Shown: positions 1 through 8,640, counted from the first letter of the stretch. The stretch is 64,000 nt of DNA from Lentzea atacamensis (GCF_003269295.1 NZ_QLTT01000001.1:1073635-1137634); one strand, 5' to 3'. Numbers and translations are program-made. The notes: generated by a model from the letters alone, not told the origin.

Positions 1-45
1 GCGTCTGACCGGCCGGTGGGCCGGGGCGACCCTGCCCACCGTGCC

Positions 46-735
46 ATGATGACGATCATGACGCTCACGTTCGCGGTCATCCCCACCCACGACCGCCCGG
101 CCGAGCTGCGGCAGACCGTCGCGACCCTCGCCCTGCCGCCGGAACGCGTGCTCGTGATCGACAACGCCGGCACGCCGCCGGTCTCCTCCGTACCGGCCGC
201 TGTCATTCGCGACGAGGAGCAGCCGCCGAACCTCAGCAGGCTGTGGAACATCGGCCTGGACTGGGCGCACGAGCAGGCCGCCGGGGAGAAGTACGTGGTG
301 GCGCTGCTGAACGACGACCTCGTGCTGCCGCCCGGCTTCATGGGCGCGATGGCCGAGGCGATGGACCGCACCGGCGCCGTGATCGCCTACCCGGACCAGA
401 TCGGGCGCGGCGAGGACTGGCACAACACGGTGCAGGGCCCGATCATGCCCCGGCACAACAGGCTCACCGGCTACGCGTTCGTGCTGAGCGGCCAGGCCGG
501 GCTGCGCGCGGACGAGCGGTTCCGCTGGTGGTACGGCGACGACGACCTGGAGTGGCGGGCGCAGGCGATGGGCGGCACGGTCCTCGTCGGTGGCGTCACC
601 GTGGAACACCTGCACCCCAACGCTTCCACGGCCGGGAACCCGTTGCTGCGCGATCAGTCCAAGATGGACAAGCAGGCGTTCGTCGCGAAGTGGGGGCAGT
701 CCGCGTGGGAGCGCAAGCCGGGCGAGACGACCTGA
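46..735 (+). CDS. Family 2-like glycosyltransferase
   Basis: Probable nucleotide-sugar glycosyltransferase of the GT-A fold. The N-terminus has the usual beta-strand/helix opening (FAVIPTHDRPAELRQTV), followed by VLVIDN, and an acidic LLNDD motif near residue 90 that matches the metal-binding DXD position. A later WWYGDDDLEWR stretch fits the ED/DD acceptor-side motif of GT2 proteins. The start is taken at the first ATG of an ATG-ATG pair; a GTG 30 nt upstream in frame would add residues that do not look like protein. No signal peptide or membrane segment is seen, so it is probably cytoplasmic. Its 3' end lies 3 nt from the convergent HIT gene. Donor and acceptor cannot be told from sequence. 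Confidence 0.8.
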   Translation: MMTIMTLTFAVIPTHDRPAELRQTVATLALPPERVLVIDNAGTPPVSSVPAAVIRDEEQPPNLSRLWNIGLDWAHEQAAGEKYVVALLNDDLVLPPGFMGAMAEAMDRTGAVIAYPDQIGRGEDWHNTVQGPIMPRHNRLTGYAFVLSGQAGLRADERFRWWYGDDDLEWRAQAMGGTVLVGGVTVEHLHPNASTAGNPLLRDQSKMDKQAFVAKWGQSAWERKPGETT

Positions 736-738
736 GCC

Positions 739-1167
739 TCAGCCGATCTCGGCCAAGCCCCGCCGAACGCGCAGAGCCTCCTCGTCGAGCAGATGGCGGG
801 CGCGGGTGGACCAGTCGGCGTCGATGCGGAAGCTGTCGCCCCGGAAGCGCGGGAAGACGTGCAGGTGGAAGTGGAAGATCTCCTGGAAGGCAGCCTCACC
901 GTCGGCCAGGAACACGTTGACGCCCTCGCAGCGCAGGCCGGAACGCCGAAGAGCGCGACCGATGCGATGACCGACTCTCCAGACGTGTGCACTCGTGTCC
1001 TCGTCGAGGTCTTCCAGACCTACGGCGTGCACCCGTGGCACCACAAGGACGTGTCCGGGCGTAACAGCGCCCAGGTCCATGAACGCGACCACCCGGTCGT
1101 CCTCGCAGACCACGCTCGCCTCGGCCTCCCCGGCGACGATCGCGCAGAAGACGCATTCCTCGTGCAT
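739..1167 (-). CDS. HIT family nucleotide hydrolase
   Basis: Histidine-triad protein of 142 aa, the usual length for Hint/Fhit-branch enzymes that hydrolyse nucleoside phosphoramidates or dinucleoside polyphosphates. The signature HFHLHVFPR spans about residues 99-107, giving the H-x-H-x-H triad with catalytic His at the middle position. The CVFC pair at residues 5-8 resembles the zinc-binding cysteines of Hint proteins. It is the last gene of a minus-strand operon, 18 nt after the YdcF-like gene. Substrate unknown. Confidence 0.9.
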   Translation of the reverse strand: MHEECVFCAIVAGEAEASVVCEDDRVVAFMDLGAVTPGHVLVVPRVHAVGLEDLDEDTSAHVWRVGHRIGRALRRSGLRCEGVNVFLADGEAAFQEIFHFHLHVFPRFRGDSFRIDADWSTRARHLLDEEALRVRRGLAEIG

Positions 1168-1185
1168 GTCTCTCCCCGAGCCGGA

Positions 1186-2187
1186 TCAGCTGATCTGGGT
1201 CAGCGCGAGCCCGCCCGCCATCAGCACCGCGCACGCCAGCCCGTGCACGACCGGGTTGCGGACCAGCAGCGCCACGAACTCCCGCAGGAACGCGCTGGGC
1301 ACGAAGTACCAGGCCGTCGGCGCGCCGATGACCTGCAACCGCAGTCCCTGGTTGCGCGACAGCACGGCGGTGCGGAAGACGTGGTAGTTGTTGGTGACCG
1401 CGACGACCCGGCCGTTCAGGCCGCGCTCGGCCAGCAACTGCTTGCTGTAGCGGAGGTTCTCCTCCGTCGTGGTCGCCTGGTCCTCCAGCACCACGTCGTC
1501 GTCGGGCACGCCGCGCTCGAGCAGGTACCGGCGCATCGCGAACGCTTCGGAGACGTCCTCGTCGGCGCCCTGGCCGCCCGACACGACGATCACCGGTGAC
1601 CGGCCGGCCGCGTGGTCGCGCCGGTACAGCCGCAGCGCGCGGTCGAGCCGCGATGCCAGCAGCGGCGGCACCTTCGAGCCGATCAGGCCCGCGCCGAGCA
1701 CCACGATGCCGTCGAAACCGCTTCGGCGGCCGGTGCGGCCGTAGATCACGGAGTACAGCAGCAGGCTCACGAACAGGAACGCGATGTAGGCGGACACCAG
1801 GAACAGGCCGATCGCGCTGCCGCGGATCCAGTCGTTGGGCTGGCTGATGCCCCAGGCGAAGTAGATCATCTCACCGATCAGGGCGAGCCCGGCCAGCAGC
1901 GACAGCAGGTTGCCCAGCGATCGGCCCTCGCGGCGAACCATGACCAGGCCGTTCGCGAGCAACGCCAGCGGCAGCAGCAGAAGGCCCAGCACCGCCAGCA
2001 TGAACGCGAGCAGCAGCGGCAGGCTGATCACCGGGTTGTCCTGCCCGGCCTCGGCGAGCAGGAGCAGCAGCATCACCAGCGTGATGCCGAGCCAGATCGC
2101 GTTGCTCAGCCTGCGGCGGTCACGCATGACCCCGTAGACGAAGAACGACGCGGGGATCAGGAACAGCAGGCCGGCGAGCACCGACAC
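1186..2187 (-). CDS. YdcF/DUF218 family membrane protein
   Basis: 333-aa protein with about five hydrophobic segments in the first 150 residues, followed by a cytoplasmic or extracytoplasmic DUF218 (YdcF/SanA/ElyC) domain: IVVLGAG, VVSGGQG, the acidic LEDQATTTEEN motif, and AVTNNYHVFR. A last hydrophobic helix closes the C-terminus. Members of this family are linked to envelope biogenesis, but the reaction is not established. Start is a GTG with no strong ribosome-binding site; translation is probably coupled to the upstream DUF6191-like gene 16 nt away. Confidence 0.85.
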   Translation of the reverse strand: MSVLAGLLFLIPASFFVYGVMRDRRRLSNAIWLGITLVMLLLLLAEAGQDNPVISLPLLLAFMLAVLGLLLLPLALLANGLVMVRREGRSLGNLLSLLAGLALIGEMIYFAWGISQPNDWIRGSAIGLFLVSAYIAFLFVSLLLYSVIYGRTGRRSGFDGIVVLGAGLIGSKVPPLLASRLDRALRLYRRDHAAGRSPVIVVSGGQGADEDVSEAFAMRRYLLERGVPDDDVVLEDQATTTEENLRYSKQLLAERGLNGRVVAVTNNYHVFRTAVLSRNQGLRLQVIGAPTAWYFVPSAFLREFVALLVRNPVVHGLACAVLMAGGLALTQIS

Positions 2188-2203
2188 AGCGTAATACCGT
2201 TGA

Positions 2204-2374
2204 TCACTCGGTGCTCTCGGGTTCTGGGGCAGCGGGCTTCGGCCGCGGCCTCAGCCGCACGGCACCCGCCGTGAGGTCGAGCGGACCGGTCTCCTCGTGG
2301 TCCTCGCCGGTACCGGAGTCCCCCGCCTCACTGCGGAGCTTGCGTCCCGGGAACAACTCACCCAACTGCCCCAT
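2204..2374 (-). CDS. Small DUF6191-like protein (56 aa)
   Basis: A 56-aa ORF beginning MGQLGELFPGRKL, with a central acidic part and the motif GPLDLTAGAVRLRPR. The LF-PGRK opening and the G-P-[LI]-D-L..G.V.[LV]R ending are what I remember for the small actinobacterial DUF6191 family, whose function is unknown. It sits inside a co-directional operon with 16-nt gaps on either side, which supports it being a real gene although it is short. Family assignment is from memory of the pattern, so moderately sure. Confidence 0.65.
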   Translation of the reverse strand: MGQLGELFPGRKLRSEAGDSGTGEDHEETGPLDLTAGAVRLRPRPKPAAPEPESTE

Positions 2375-2390
2375 GACCCCGACCCTACCC

Positions 2391-2543
2391 TCAGAACAGG
2401 GCGATGAGCAGCAGGATCACCGCGATCACGACGAGGACCGGGACGAGGACCCCACCGGGTGGCCTGCGGTAGTGGCTGCGGACCGTGGTGGTGCGGAACC
2501 AGCTGTACGGGGCGCTGCGGCGGTGCCGACGAACCCAGGGCAT
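2391..2543 (-). CDS. Small membrane peptide (50 aa)
   Basis: A 50-aa ORF with a very basic N-terminal half (MPWVRRHRR, then RSHYRRPPGG) and one C-terminal hydrophobic helix of about 20 residues ending in ALF. This is the layout of a single-pass membrane peptide with a cytoplasmic basic tail. It has a strong ribosome-binding site (GGAGGA, 6-7 nt before the ATG) and lies 21 nt after the phosphotransferase gene, in the same operon. Short Arg/Pro-rich membrane peptides of this kind are common in actinomycetes; role unknown. Confidence 0.65.
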   Translation of the reverse strand: MPWVRRHRRSAPYSWFRTTTVRSHYRRPPGGVLVPVLVVIAVILLLIALF

Positions 2544-2564
2544 CTGCTCCTCCTGACAGTAGTC

Positions 2565-3299
2565 TCAGCCAGGGGATACCCAGATCCTCAGCCGGTCACG
2601 CACGCCTTGCAGACCCTCGGCCGCGACCTGGGGGTCGCCGATGTCGTTGCCGTACAACACTTCGTGCCACGGTCCCAGCTGGTGCCAGATCAGGGCCCGC
2701 TCCCGCAGTTCGCCGGTGACGCCGTAGGTCTCGGCGAGCGCGTCCGCGAACTCGGGCGGTGTGGAGTTCAGCGCCCAGGCCAGGTCGATCGCCGCGTCGC
2801 CGACGTGCAGGTCACCGAAGTCGATCACGCCGGTCAGCACGCCGTCGCTGCCCAGCACGTGCTCCGGGCCGAGGTCGCCGTGCACGAGCGTGTCCGCGGG
2901 CAGCCCGTCGATCCTGGCCAGCAACGCCTCGCCGCCCGGCACCCGGACCTCGTCGCGGAACCGCTGGACCGGCAGCGTCATCCGGCCGACACCTCGTTGC
3001 TCCGCCTGGGCGATCGGAACCGCGTGCAGTGCCCGCAGGAACTCGCCCAGCTGCCGGCCCTGCGCGGCGTTGAACGTCGTCAGTTCGTCACCTGGCACCA
3101 GCTCGTGCCGCACGGCCAGCGGCTCCTCCGAGATCACCACCGGTACGGGGACCGGCAACGGCAGCTGCGGCGCGAGCCACGGCATCACCACCGACTCGCG
3201 CAGCAGCTGCGGCACGGCCTCCGGACGGCGTGGCCGCCGTTCCACCCAGCCGTCGACCAGCTCGGCCCTGCTGTCCCAGCCCTCACCCAGGTACGTCAC
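2565..3299 (-). CDS. Aminoglycoside phosphotransferase-family kinase
   Basis: 244-aa APH-fold kinase. The catalytic loop is seen as LVHGDLGPEHVL (Brenner motif HGDL; the usual metal-binding Asn is replaced by His or lies elsewhere) and the metal-binding Asp as GVIDFGD. The protein is slightly short of the roughly 300 aa typical of resistance kinases, and its N-lobe is abbreviated. Many actinomycete members phosphorylate small molecules that are not antibiotics, so resistance is not implied. The GTG start overlaps the TGA of the upstream regulator by 4 nt (GTGA), so the two are translationally coupled. Confidence 0.82.
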   Translation of the reverse strand: MTYLGEGWDSRAELVDGWVERRPRRPEAVPQLLRESVVMPWLAPQLPLPVPVPVVISEEPLAVRHELVPGDELTTFNAAQGRQLGEFLRALHAVPIAQAEQRGVGRMTLPVQRFRDEVRVPGGEALLARIDGLPADTLVHGDLGPEHVLGSDGVLTGVIDFGDLHVGDAAIDLAWALNSTPPEFADALAETYGVTGELRERALIWHQLGPWHEVLYGNDIGDPQVAAEGLQGVRDRLRIWVSPG

Positions 3300-5695
3300 G
3301 CGCCCAGTGTTACCAGCAACGATCGCGCGTCCGAAGCGACTTTCGCCTGGCCGCGCCGCTCGGCCGCCTCCAGCGCCTCCCGTGCCGTGCCGGCGGATCC
3401 GGTGATCTCCGCGCGGACCAGCAACGCGCGGGAGTGGTCCATGAAGCTGTCGGTCTCCTGGATGGTGCCGATCACCTCGTCGATCAGCTCCAGCGACCGG
3501 GTCGCGCGGGCGAGCAGGATGGACGCGGTGATCACGCCGGGCCCGTAGCCGACCTTGCGGCCGAGCTCGACGGCCTCACCCGCGTGCTGCTCGGCCTTCT
3601 CCGGTTCCAGCACGGCCAGCGCGACGAGGCAGTCGATCCGCGCCTTCGGGTGCTCGGCCTCCCGCGCGACGACGAGGCACCGCTCCGCCGCACTGAGCCC
3701 GTCCGCGATCTCGCCGCGTTCGGCGTGGATGCGGGCGAGGCTGGCCAGGGCGTTGGCGAGGGCGCGTTGCTGGTCCTGGGAGGTGTGCAGCTGTACCGAC
3801 TCGATGCTCGACGTCAGTGCCGCGTCCAGGTCACCCAGCTCGAAGTAGGCCACGGAGAGGTTGTCCAGCGCGATCGCGAGCTGGTTGTACAACCCGAGGT
3901 GCTCGCTCAGCTCCTTGCACTCCTGGATGTACTCGGCCGCCTGGCGCAGTTCGCCACGCGTGCCGTGGGAGATCCCGAGGTTCATCAACGCGGCGCCGAT
4001 CCCGCGTTCGTCGCCGAGCTCCCGCCGGATCCGCAGCGCTTCGGCGAAACACTCGTCGGCCCGCCGGGTCTCACCCATCTCGGAGTACACGATCCCGGCC
4101 GCGTTCCTGATCGACGCCACCGCGTACGGCGTCTGGGCGTACTCCAGGGCCTCGGCGAAGCTGGCGAGTGCGTCGCGGTACTCGCTGCGGGTCCAGCAGG
4201 ACATGCCCAGGCCGAACAGCGCCGCGGACTGCCCGGCCAGATCGCCCGCCGCCCGCGCGGTCCGCAGTCCGGCGCGGAACACTACCGCCTTGTCGATCTC
4301 GAACCGGCCGATGTGCAGGTAGATCCGCAGGGCGTCGGCGAGCTGCTGCGCGTACGGCGACGGCGCGGCAACGACCGCCGCGACCAGGTTGGAGTGCTCC
4401 TCCTCCAGCCACGCCCCCGCGTCGTCCCGGTCGGCGAAGGTGAGGCTCGGCCCGTCCAGGTCGGGTTCGGTCAGCAGGCTCGTCTCGGGCACGATCTTGC
4501 TGACGGCATTGAAGGCGGTCCTCAAGTACCACGCGTACATGTCGAGCAGCCCGGCCTGGTCGTCGTCGTCCGCGGCGTCGCCGGCGAACAGCCTGATGAG
4601 GTCGTGCAGCTGATAGCGAACTCCAACGTGGTCGACGAGCCCGGCCCGCACCAGCTCGTCGAGCTGCACCTCGGGATCGCGCCCCGCGAGCGCCGTGGCC
4701 GCGTCGAGCCCGATGTCCGCGCCAGGCGTCAGCCCGAGCCGCCGGAACACGCGCTTCGCCTCGTCGCTGAGCGCCCGGTAGGACAGCTCGAACGTGGCCC
4801 GCACGGCGGCGTCGCCGTCGATCTCCAGCACGTCCAGCCGATCGCCGCGCAGCTCGTCCAGGTAGTCCTCGATGTGCCCGTGTGCCACGTTCGCCCCCGC
4901 GATGCGCAACGCGAGCGGCAGGTGCGCGCACAACCGCACGAGCTCGGTGCGTTCCTCGGCCGTGCCTCCCACGCGCATGCTGACCAGCAGGTCGTGCGCG
5001 GCGTCGTCCGCCAGCACGTCGAGCCGCAGCTGACCGGGCAGGTCGTGCCGGCTCGTGACGATCGCGAGGCACCCCGGCCGATCCGGCACGAGCGGTTCGA
5101 TCACGTCCTCGACGGCGTTGTCGAGCACGACCAGCACCCGCCTGCCGTCGAGCTTCTCCCGGTACAGGCCGACCTGCGCGTCAAGACTCGCCGGAATCGC
5201 CGCCTGCGGCACCCCGAGCGCCCGCAGAAACCCGCTCAACGCCTGCTCCGGCGTCACCGGCGGCCCGGACGCGAACGCCCGCAGGTTGACGTACAGCTGC
5301 CCGTCGAAGTACCGCTCCCGCAACCGGTGCGCGAGCCGCACCGCGAGCGCCGTCTTGCCCACACCGGGCGGCCCGGTGATCGCGACCGCGCCCTCCTGCC
5401 GTTCGAGGCTTTCCAGTTCGTGCTCGCGGCCCACGAAGTCCGGCAGGTCGGCGGGCAGCTGGCACGGGCCCGGTGTGCGTAGCTTCAGGCGGTATCCGGA
5501 CGCGTCGGTGACCACTTCGTCCGGAATGGACCGGCGGAGCCGCTTCACCAGCGTGCGCAGGGCCGGCAGCGGGCCTGTGGGTGGGTTGTCGCCCCACACC
5601 TCCCGGATCAGGTCGGCGAACAGCACTGGTTCGTTGGGATGCGCGGCGAGTGCCCGGTGCAGCGCACGGAGTTTTCCCTCTTGAGTTCCGGCCAC
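3296..5695 (-). CDS. AfsR-like NB-ARC/TPR transcriptional regulator lacking BTAD
   Basis: 799-aa STAND-type regulator. Residues 1-75 look like the C-terminal part of an OmpR/SARP winged helix (EVWGDNPPTG, LVKRLRR, GYRLKL). An NB-ARC ATPase follows, with Walker A GPPGVGKT at 108-115, Walker B VLVVLDN and an IVTSR sensor motif. The C-terminal 350 residues carry repeated TPR-like helices. The bacterial transcriptional activator domain that separates DNA-binding and ATPase parts in SARP/AfsR proteins is absent. It heads the minus-strand operon and probably senses nucleotide or a ligand through the TPRs. Target genes are unknown; its own operon is the first guess. Confidence 0.85.
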   Translation of the reverse strand: MAGTQEGKLRALHRALAAHPNEPVLFADLIREVWGDNPPTGPLPALRTLVKRLRRSIPDEVVTDASGYRLKLRTPGPCQLPADLPDFVGREHELESLERQEGAVAITGPPGVGKTALAVRLAHRLRERYFDGQLYVNLRAFASGPPVTPEQALSGFLRALGVPQAAIPASLDAQVGLYREKLDGRRVLVVLDNAVEDVIEPLVPDRPGCLAIVTSRHDLPGQLRLDVLADDAAHDLLVSMRVGGTAEERTELVRLCAHLPLALRIAGANVAHGHIEDYLDELRGDRLDVLEIDGDAAVRATFELSYRALSDEAKRVFRRLGLTPGADIGLDAATALAGRDPEVQLDELVRAGLVDHVGVRYQLHDLIRLFAGDAADDDDQAGLLDMYAWYLRTAFNAVSKIVPETSLLTEPDLDGPSLTFADRDDAGAWLEEEHSNLVAAVVAAPSPYAQQLADALRIYLHIGRFEIDKAVVFRAGLRTARAAGDLAGQSAALFGLGMSCWTRSEYRDALASFAEALEYAQTPYAVASIRNAAGIVYSEMGETRRADECFAEALRIRRELGDERGIGAALMNLGISHGTRGELRQAAEYIQECKELSEHLGLYNQLAIALDNLSVAYFELGDLDAALTSSIESVQLHTSQDQQRALANALASLARIHAERGEIADGLSAAERCLVVAREAEHPKARIDCLVALAVLEPEKAEQHAGEAVELGRKVGYGPGVITASILLARATRSLELIDEVIGTIQETDSFMDHSRALLVRAEITGSAGTAREALEAAERRGQAKVASDARSLLVTLGA

Positions 5696-5774
5696 CAGCC
5701 GATACTAAGTGCGGGTCAGCGCTCCCCCGGCGTCGTCAGCAGCCGTTCCCAGGCGAACGGGGCAGAATTCGCGA

Positions 5775-6536
5775 ATGGCCGCCACCGTCTCCGCCAAACT
5801 GCTCTCGCTGCTCGGCACGTTCGACACCCGCCACCGCCGCCAGACCCTGAGCGGCATCGCGCGCCGCAGCGGCCTGCCGATCAGCACCGCGCACCGGCTC
5901 CTGGCCGAGCTGGTCGCGTGGGGTGCGGTGCGCAGGCTGGAGTCCGGCGAGTACGTCATCGGCCGGCGGATCTGGCGGCTCGGGTTGCTCGCGGCGGGCG
6001 AGGTCGACCTCAGCCGGGTGGCCGAGCCGTTTCTGCACGACCTGCACGCCGCGACGCGGGCCGTGGTGCATCTGGCCGTGCGCGAGGGGACGGAGGTGCT
6101 GTACCTCGACAGGGTGTCGGGGCACGCTTCGGTGCCGATCGTCAGCTCCACCGGCAGCAGGTTGCCGTTGCACTCGACCGGTGTGGGGAAGGTGTTGCTC
6201 GCGCACGCGCCCCCTGAGGTGCAGGAGGAGGTGCTGCAGCACCGCCTGACGCGGCTCACGGCCTACACGGTCACCGAGCCGGGGCGGATGCGGGCGCAGT
6301 TGCAGCGGATCCGGCGGGACGGGTACGCGCAGACGTTCGAGGAGATGACGCTCGGGGCGTGCAGCGTGGCGGTGCCGGTCGAGGTGGACGGGCACGTCGT
6401 GGCGGCGCTCGGGATCGTGGTGCCCGACCTGCGCAACGTGCGGGCTCGGCTGGTGGCGGCGTTGCAGGTGGCGGCCAGCGGGATCGGGCGGACGTTGGAA
6501 CCCGGTTTCCATCCACCGGAAGCCGGGCTTGGATGA
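5775..6536 (+). CDS. IclR family transcriptional regulator
   Basis: 253-aa IclR protein. The N-terminal winged helix-turn-helix is recognisable (KLLSLLGTFD, GIARRSGLPISTAHRLLAEL), followed by the effector domain with VLYLDRVSGHASVPI, LPLHSTGVGKVLLA and GACSVAVPVEV. These match the family length and layout. The start is the ATG before AATVSAKLL; an upstream in-frame extension has no coding character. It lies 30 nt ahead of the aldehyde dehydrogenase gene on the same strand. IclR proteins usually bind small aromatic or keto acids, so it probably controls the neighbour through the palindrome at 6551-6566. Confidence 0.9.
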   Translation: MAATVSAKLLSLLGTFDTRHRRQTLSGIARRSGLPISTAHRLLAELVAWGAVRRLESGEYVIGRRIWRLGLLAAGEVDLSRVAEPFLHDLHAATRAVVHLAVREGTEVLYLDRVSGHASVPIVSSTGSRLPLHSTGVGKVLLAHAPPEVQEEVLQHRLTRLTAYTVTEPGRMRAQLQRIRRDGYAQTFEEMTLGACSVAVPVEVDGHVVAALGIVVPDLRNVRARLVAALQVAASGIGRTLEPGFHPPEAGLG

Positions 6537-6550
6537 ACCACGTCACTACC

Positions 6551-6566
6551 GGTTGAATCTTCAACC
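6551..6566. promoter_or_regulatory. Palindrome overlapping the aldehyde dehydrogenase start
   Basis: Perfect inverted repeat GGTTGAA / TTCAACC with a 2-nt spacer, ending directly before the GTG of the aldehyde dehydrogenase gene. A possible promoter lies across it: TTGGAT at 6529-6534, 18 nt, then TTGAAT at 6553-6558, which would start transcription at or next to the GTG. It is the obvious candidate operator for the adjacent IclR regulator. Binding is inferred. Confidence 0.5.
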
Positions 6567-8012
6567 GTGGCAAGCGAAACACGTCAGCTCTTCATCGGCG
6601 GCGAAAGTGTTCCCGCACTGGACGGCCGCACCACTGATGACCTCAACCCTTACACGGGTGAGGTGCACGCCGTTGTCGCCGCTGCTGGGAAAGCGGACGT
6701 CACGCGTGCTGTCGACGCGGCGCAGGAGGCGTTCGCGGAGTGGTCGGCGACCTCGCCGTCCACCCGGCGCCGGATCCTGTTGCGCGCGGCAGACTGCATG
6801 GAGGCCCGCACGTCCGAGGCGATCGCGCTCATGGCCGGGGAGGTTGGCGGCGTCGGCGGGTGGGCCGGGTTCAACATCATGCTGGCGGCCAACATCCTGC
6901 GTGAGGCAGCCGCGGCGGTCTCGCAGCCCGTGGGCGAGGTGCTGACCACGGAGACGCCGGGGCAGCTGTCGCTCGCGGTGCGGGAGCCGCTCGGGGTCGT
7001 GGCGGCGTTCGCGCCGTGGAACGCGCCGATCATCCTCGGCACGCGGGCGGTTGCGGCGCCGATCGCCGCGGGCAACACCGTGGTGCTCAAGCCGAGCGAG
7101 GACGCGCCGATCGCGTCGGGGCTGTTCATCGCCGACGTGCTGCAGGAGGCCGGGCTGCCGGCGGGTGTGGTCAACGTCGTGACGAACGCGCCGGACGACG
7201 CGGCCGAGGTCGCGCAGGTGCTGATCGGCGACCCGCGGGTGCGGGCGGTGAACTTCACCGGGTCGACCGAGGTCGGGCGGATCATCGGAACCCTTGCCGC
7301 GCAACACCTCAAGCCCGCCGTGCTGGAGCTCGGCGGCAAGAACTCGTTGCTGGTGCTCGATGACGCCGATCTTGATCATGCGGTCGACGCGGCGACGTTC
7401 GGCTCCTTCCACAACGCGGGCCAGATCTGCATGTCGACCGACCGGATTCTCGTGCACCGGGCAGTGGCAGAGGAGTTCACGGCGAAGCTCGCCGCCAAGG
7501 TCGCCTCGCTGCCCCACGGTGACCCGGCCGACCCCGGCACGGTGATCGGGCCGGTGATCAGCCCGCGCGCCGCCGAACGCGTGGCCGCGCTGGTCTCCGA
7601 GGCGGTCGGCGCCGGCGCGCGGATCCGGACCGGTGGTGACGGCGCGGCGACCGTGCTGGACGGCGTGACCCCGGACATGCGGATCTTCCAGGAGGAGATC
7701 TTCGGGCCGGCCGTCGTCGTGACGGCGGTCGCGGACGACGACGAGGCGGTCGCCATCGCGAACGACACCGAACACGGCCTCAGCACGGGCATCCTCACCG
7801 AGGACTCGCGGCGCGGCCTCGCCCTCGCGCGCCGGATCCGCACGGGCATCGCCCACGTCGGCAACCAGACGGTGGACGACGAGCCGCAGGCACCGTTCGG
7901 CGGCGTGAAGGCCAGTGGCTACGGCAGGTTCGGTGGCCGGTGGGGCATCGAGGTGTTCTCCGCCACGCGCTGGGTCACGGTCGCCGGAGGTCCTGGCCAC
8001 TTCCCGTACTGA
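6567..8012 (+). CDS. NAD(P)-dependent aldehyde dehydrogenase
   Basis: 481-aa ALDH superfamily enzyme oxidising an aldehyde to the acid. Visible are the cofactor-binding segment (FAPWNAPI, VVLKPSE, FTGSTEVG), the general base Glu254 in LELGGKN, and the nucleophile Cys288 in GQICMSTDR. The C-terminal PFGGVKASGYGR motif is standard. Overall flavour is that of salicylaldehyde/vanillin/benzaldehyde dehydrogenases, which fits an IclR-controlled aromatic or aldehyde catabolic step, but substrate is inferred. There is no ribosome-binding site before the GTG, so a leaderless transcript is likely. Its last 38 nt overlap the convergent response regulator gene. Confidence 0.9.
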   Translation: MASETRQLFIGGESVPALDGRTTDDLNPYTGEVHAVVAAAGKADVTRAVDAAQEAFAEWSATSPSTRRRILLRAADCMEARTSEAIALMAGEVGGVGGWAGFNIMLAANILREAAAAVSQPVGEVLTTETPGQLSLAVREPLGVVAAFAPWNAPIILGTRAVAAPIAAGNTVVLKPSEDAPIASGLFIADVLQEAGLPAGVVNVVTNAPDDAAEVAQVLIGDPRVRAVNFTGSTEVGRIIGTLAAQHLKPAVLELGGKNSLLVLDDADLDHAVDAATFGSFHNAGQICMSTDRILVHRAVAEEFTAKLAAKVASLPHGDPADPGTVIGPVISPRAAERVAALVSEAVGAGARIRTGGDGAATVLDGVTPDMRIFQEEIFGPAVVVTAVADDDEAVAIANDTEHGLSTGILTEDSRRGLALARRIRTGIAHVGNQTVDDEPQAPFGGVKASGYGRFGGRWGIEVFSATRWVTVAGGPGHFPY

Positions 8013-8640
8013 TCAGCCCGGCCTCGTGCGCCACGATCGCCGCCTGCACCCGGTTCTGCGCCCCGAGCCGGGTCAGGATGGCGCTCACGTGCCCCTTCAC
8101 GGTGCCCTCGACGAGGTCCAGCCGCCGCGCGATCTGCGCGTTCGACAGGCCTTCGCCGAGCAACGCGAGCACGTCCCGTTCCCGCGAGGTCAGCGACTCC
8201 ACGCGGGAACGGGCCTCTCCGACCCGTCCCCCGCGGAACCGCGTGATCATCCGGGCAGCGACCTTCGGCGCCAGGTAGGCACCGCCGGACGCCAGCGCGT
8301 GCACGCCCGCGATCAGCTCGCGCGGATCCCCTGACTTCAGCAGGAAGCCGCGCGCACCGCCGTCCAGGGCCTGTTCGAGGTAGCCGTCGTCGTTGAACGT
8401 CGTCAGCATCGCCACGCCGAAACCCAGGCGCGCCAGCTCACGTGCGGCTTCGAGCCCGTCGAGCCTGGGCATCCGGATGTCCAGCAGCACGACGTCCGGC
8501 CGGTGCCTGAGCGCCAGGTCGATCGCCTCGCGACCGTCCGACGCCTCCGCGACCACCTCCAGTGCCTGATCCGAACCGAGGATGGCGCGCACACCCGCGC
8601 GCACCATCGCCTCGTCGTCGGCCAGCAGAACGCGAATCAC
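7975..8640 (-). CDS. NarL/LuxR-family response regulator
   Basis: 221-aa two-component regulator. The receiver domain has the acidic pair in LLADDE, phospho-acceptor Asp54 in VVLLDIRMP, and the conserved Lys in FLLKSGDP. The C-terminal LuxR-type helix-turn-helix is clear (LTSRERDVLALLGEGLSNAQIA, split by the family pattern). The GTG start overlaps the histidine kinase stop by 4 nt (GTGA), so the pair is co-translated. Targets probably include the serine hydrolase at the head of the operon. Confidence 0.93.
   Translation of the reverse strand: MIRVLLADDEAMVRAGVRAILGSDQALEVVAEASDGREAIDLALRHRPDVVLLDIRMPRLDGLEAARELARLGFGVAMLTTFNDDGYLEQALDGGARGFLLKSGDPRELIAGVHALASGGAYLAPKVAARMITRFRGGRVGEARSRVESLTSRERDVLALLGEGLSNAQIARRLDLVEGTVKGHVSAILTRLGAQNRVQAAIVAHEAGLISTGSGQDLRRP

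Noticed and set aside
16..45. Upstream GTG extension of the glycosyltransferase
   Set aside because: Ten added residues look unlike the family; the ATG pair at 46/49 is the better start.
3230..5482. 750-codon plus-strand open frame opposite the NB-ARC regulator
   Set aside because: Antisense shadow with low-complexity composition; the minus strand has complete motifs.
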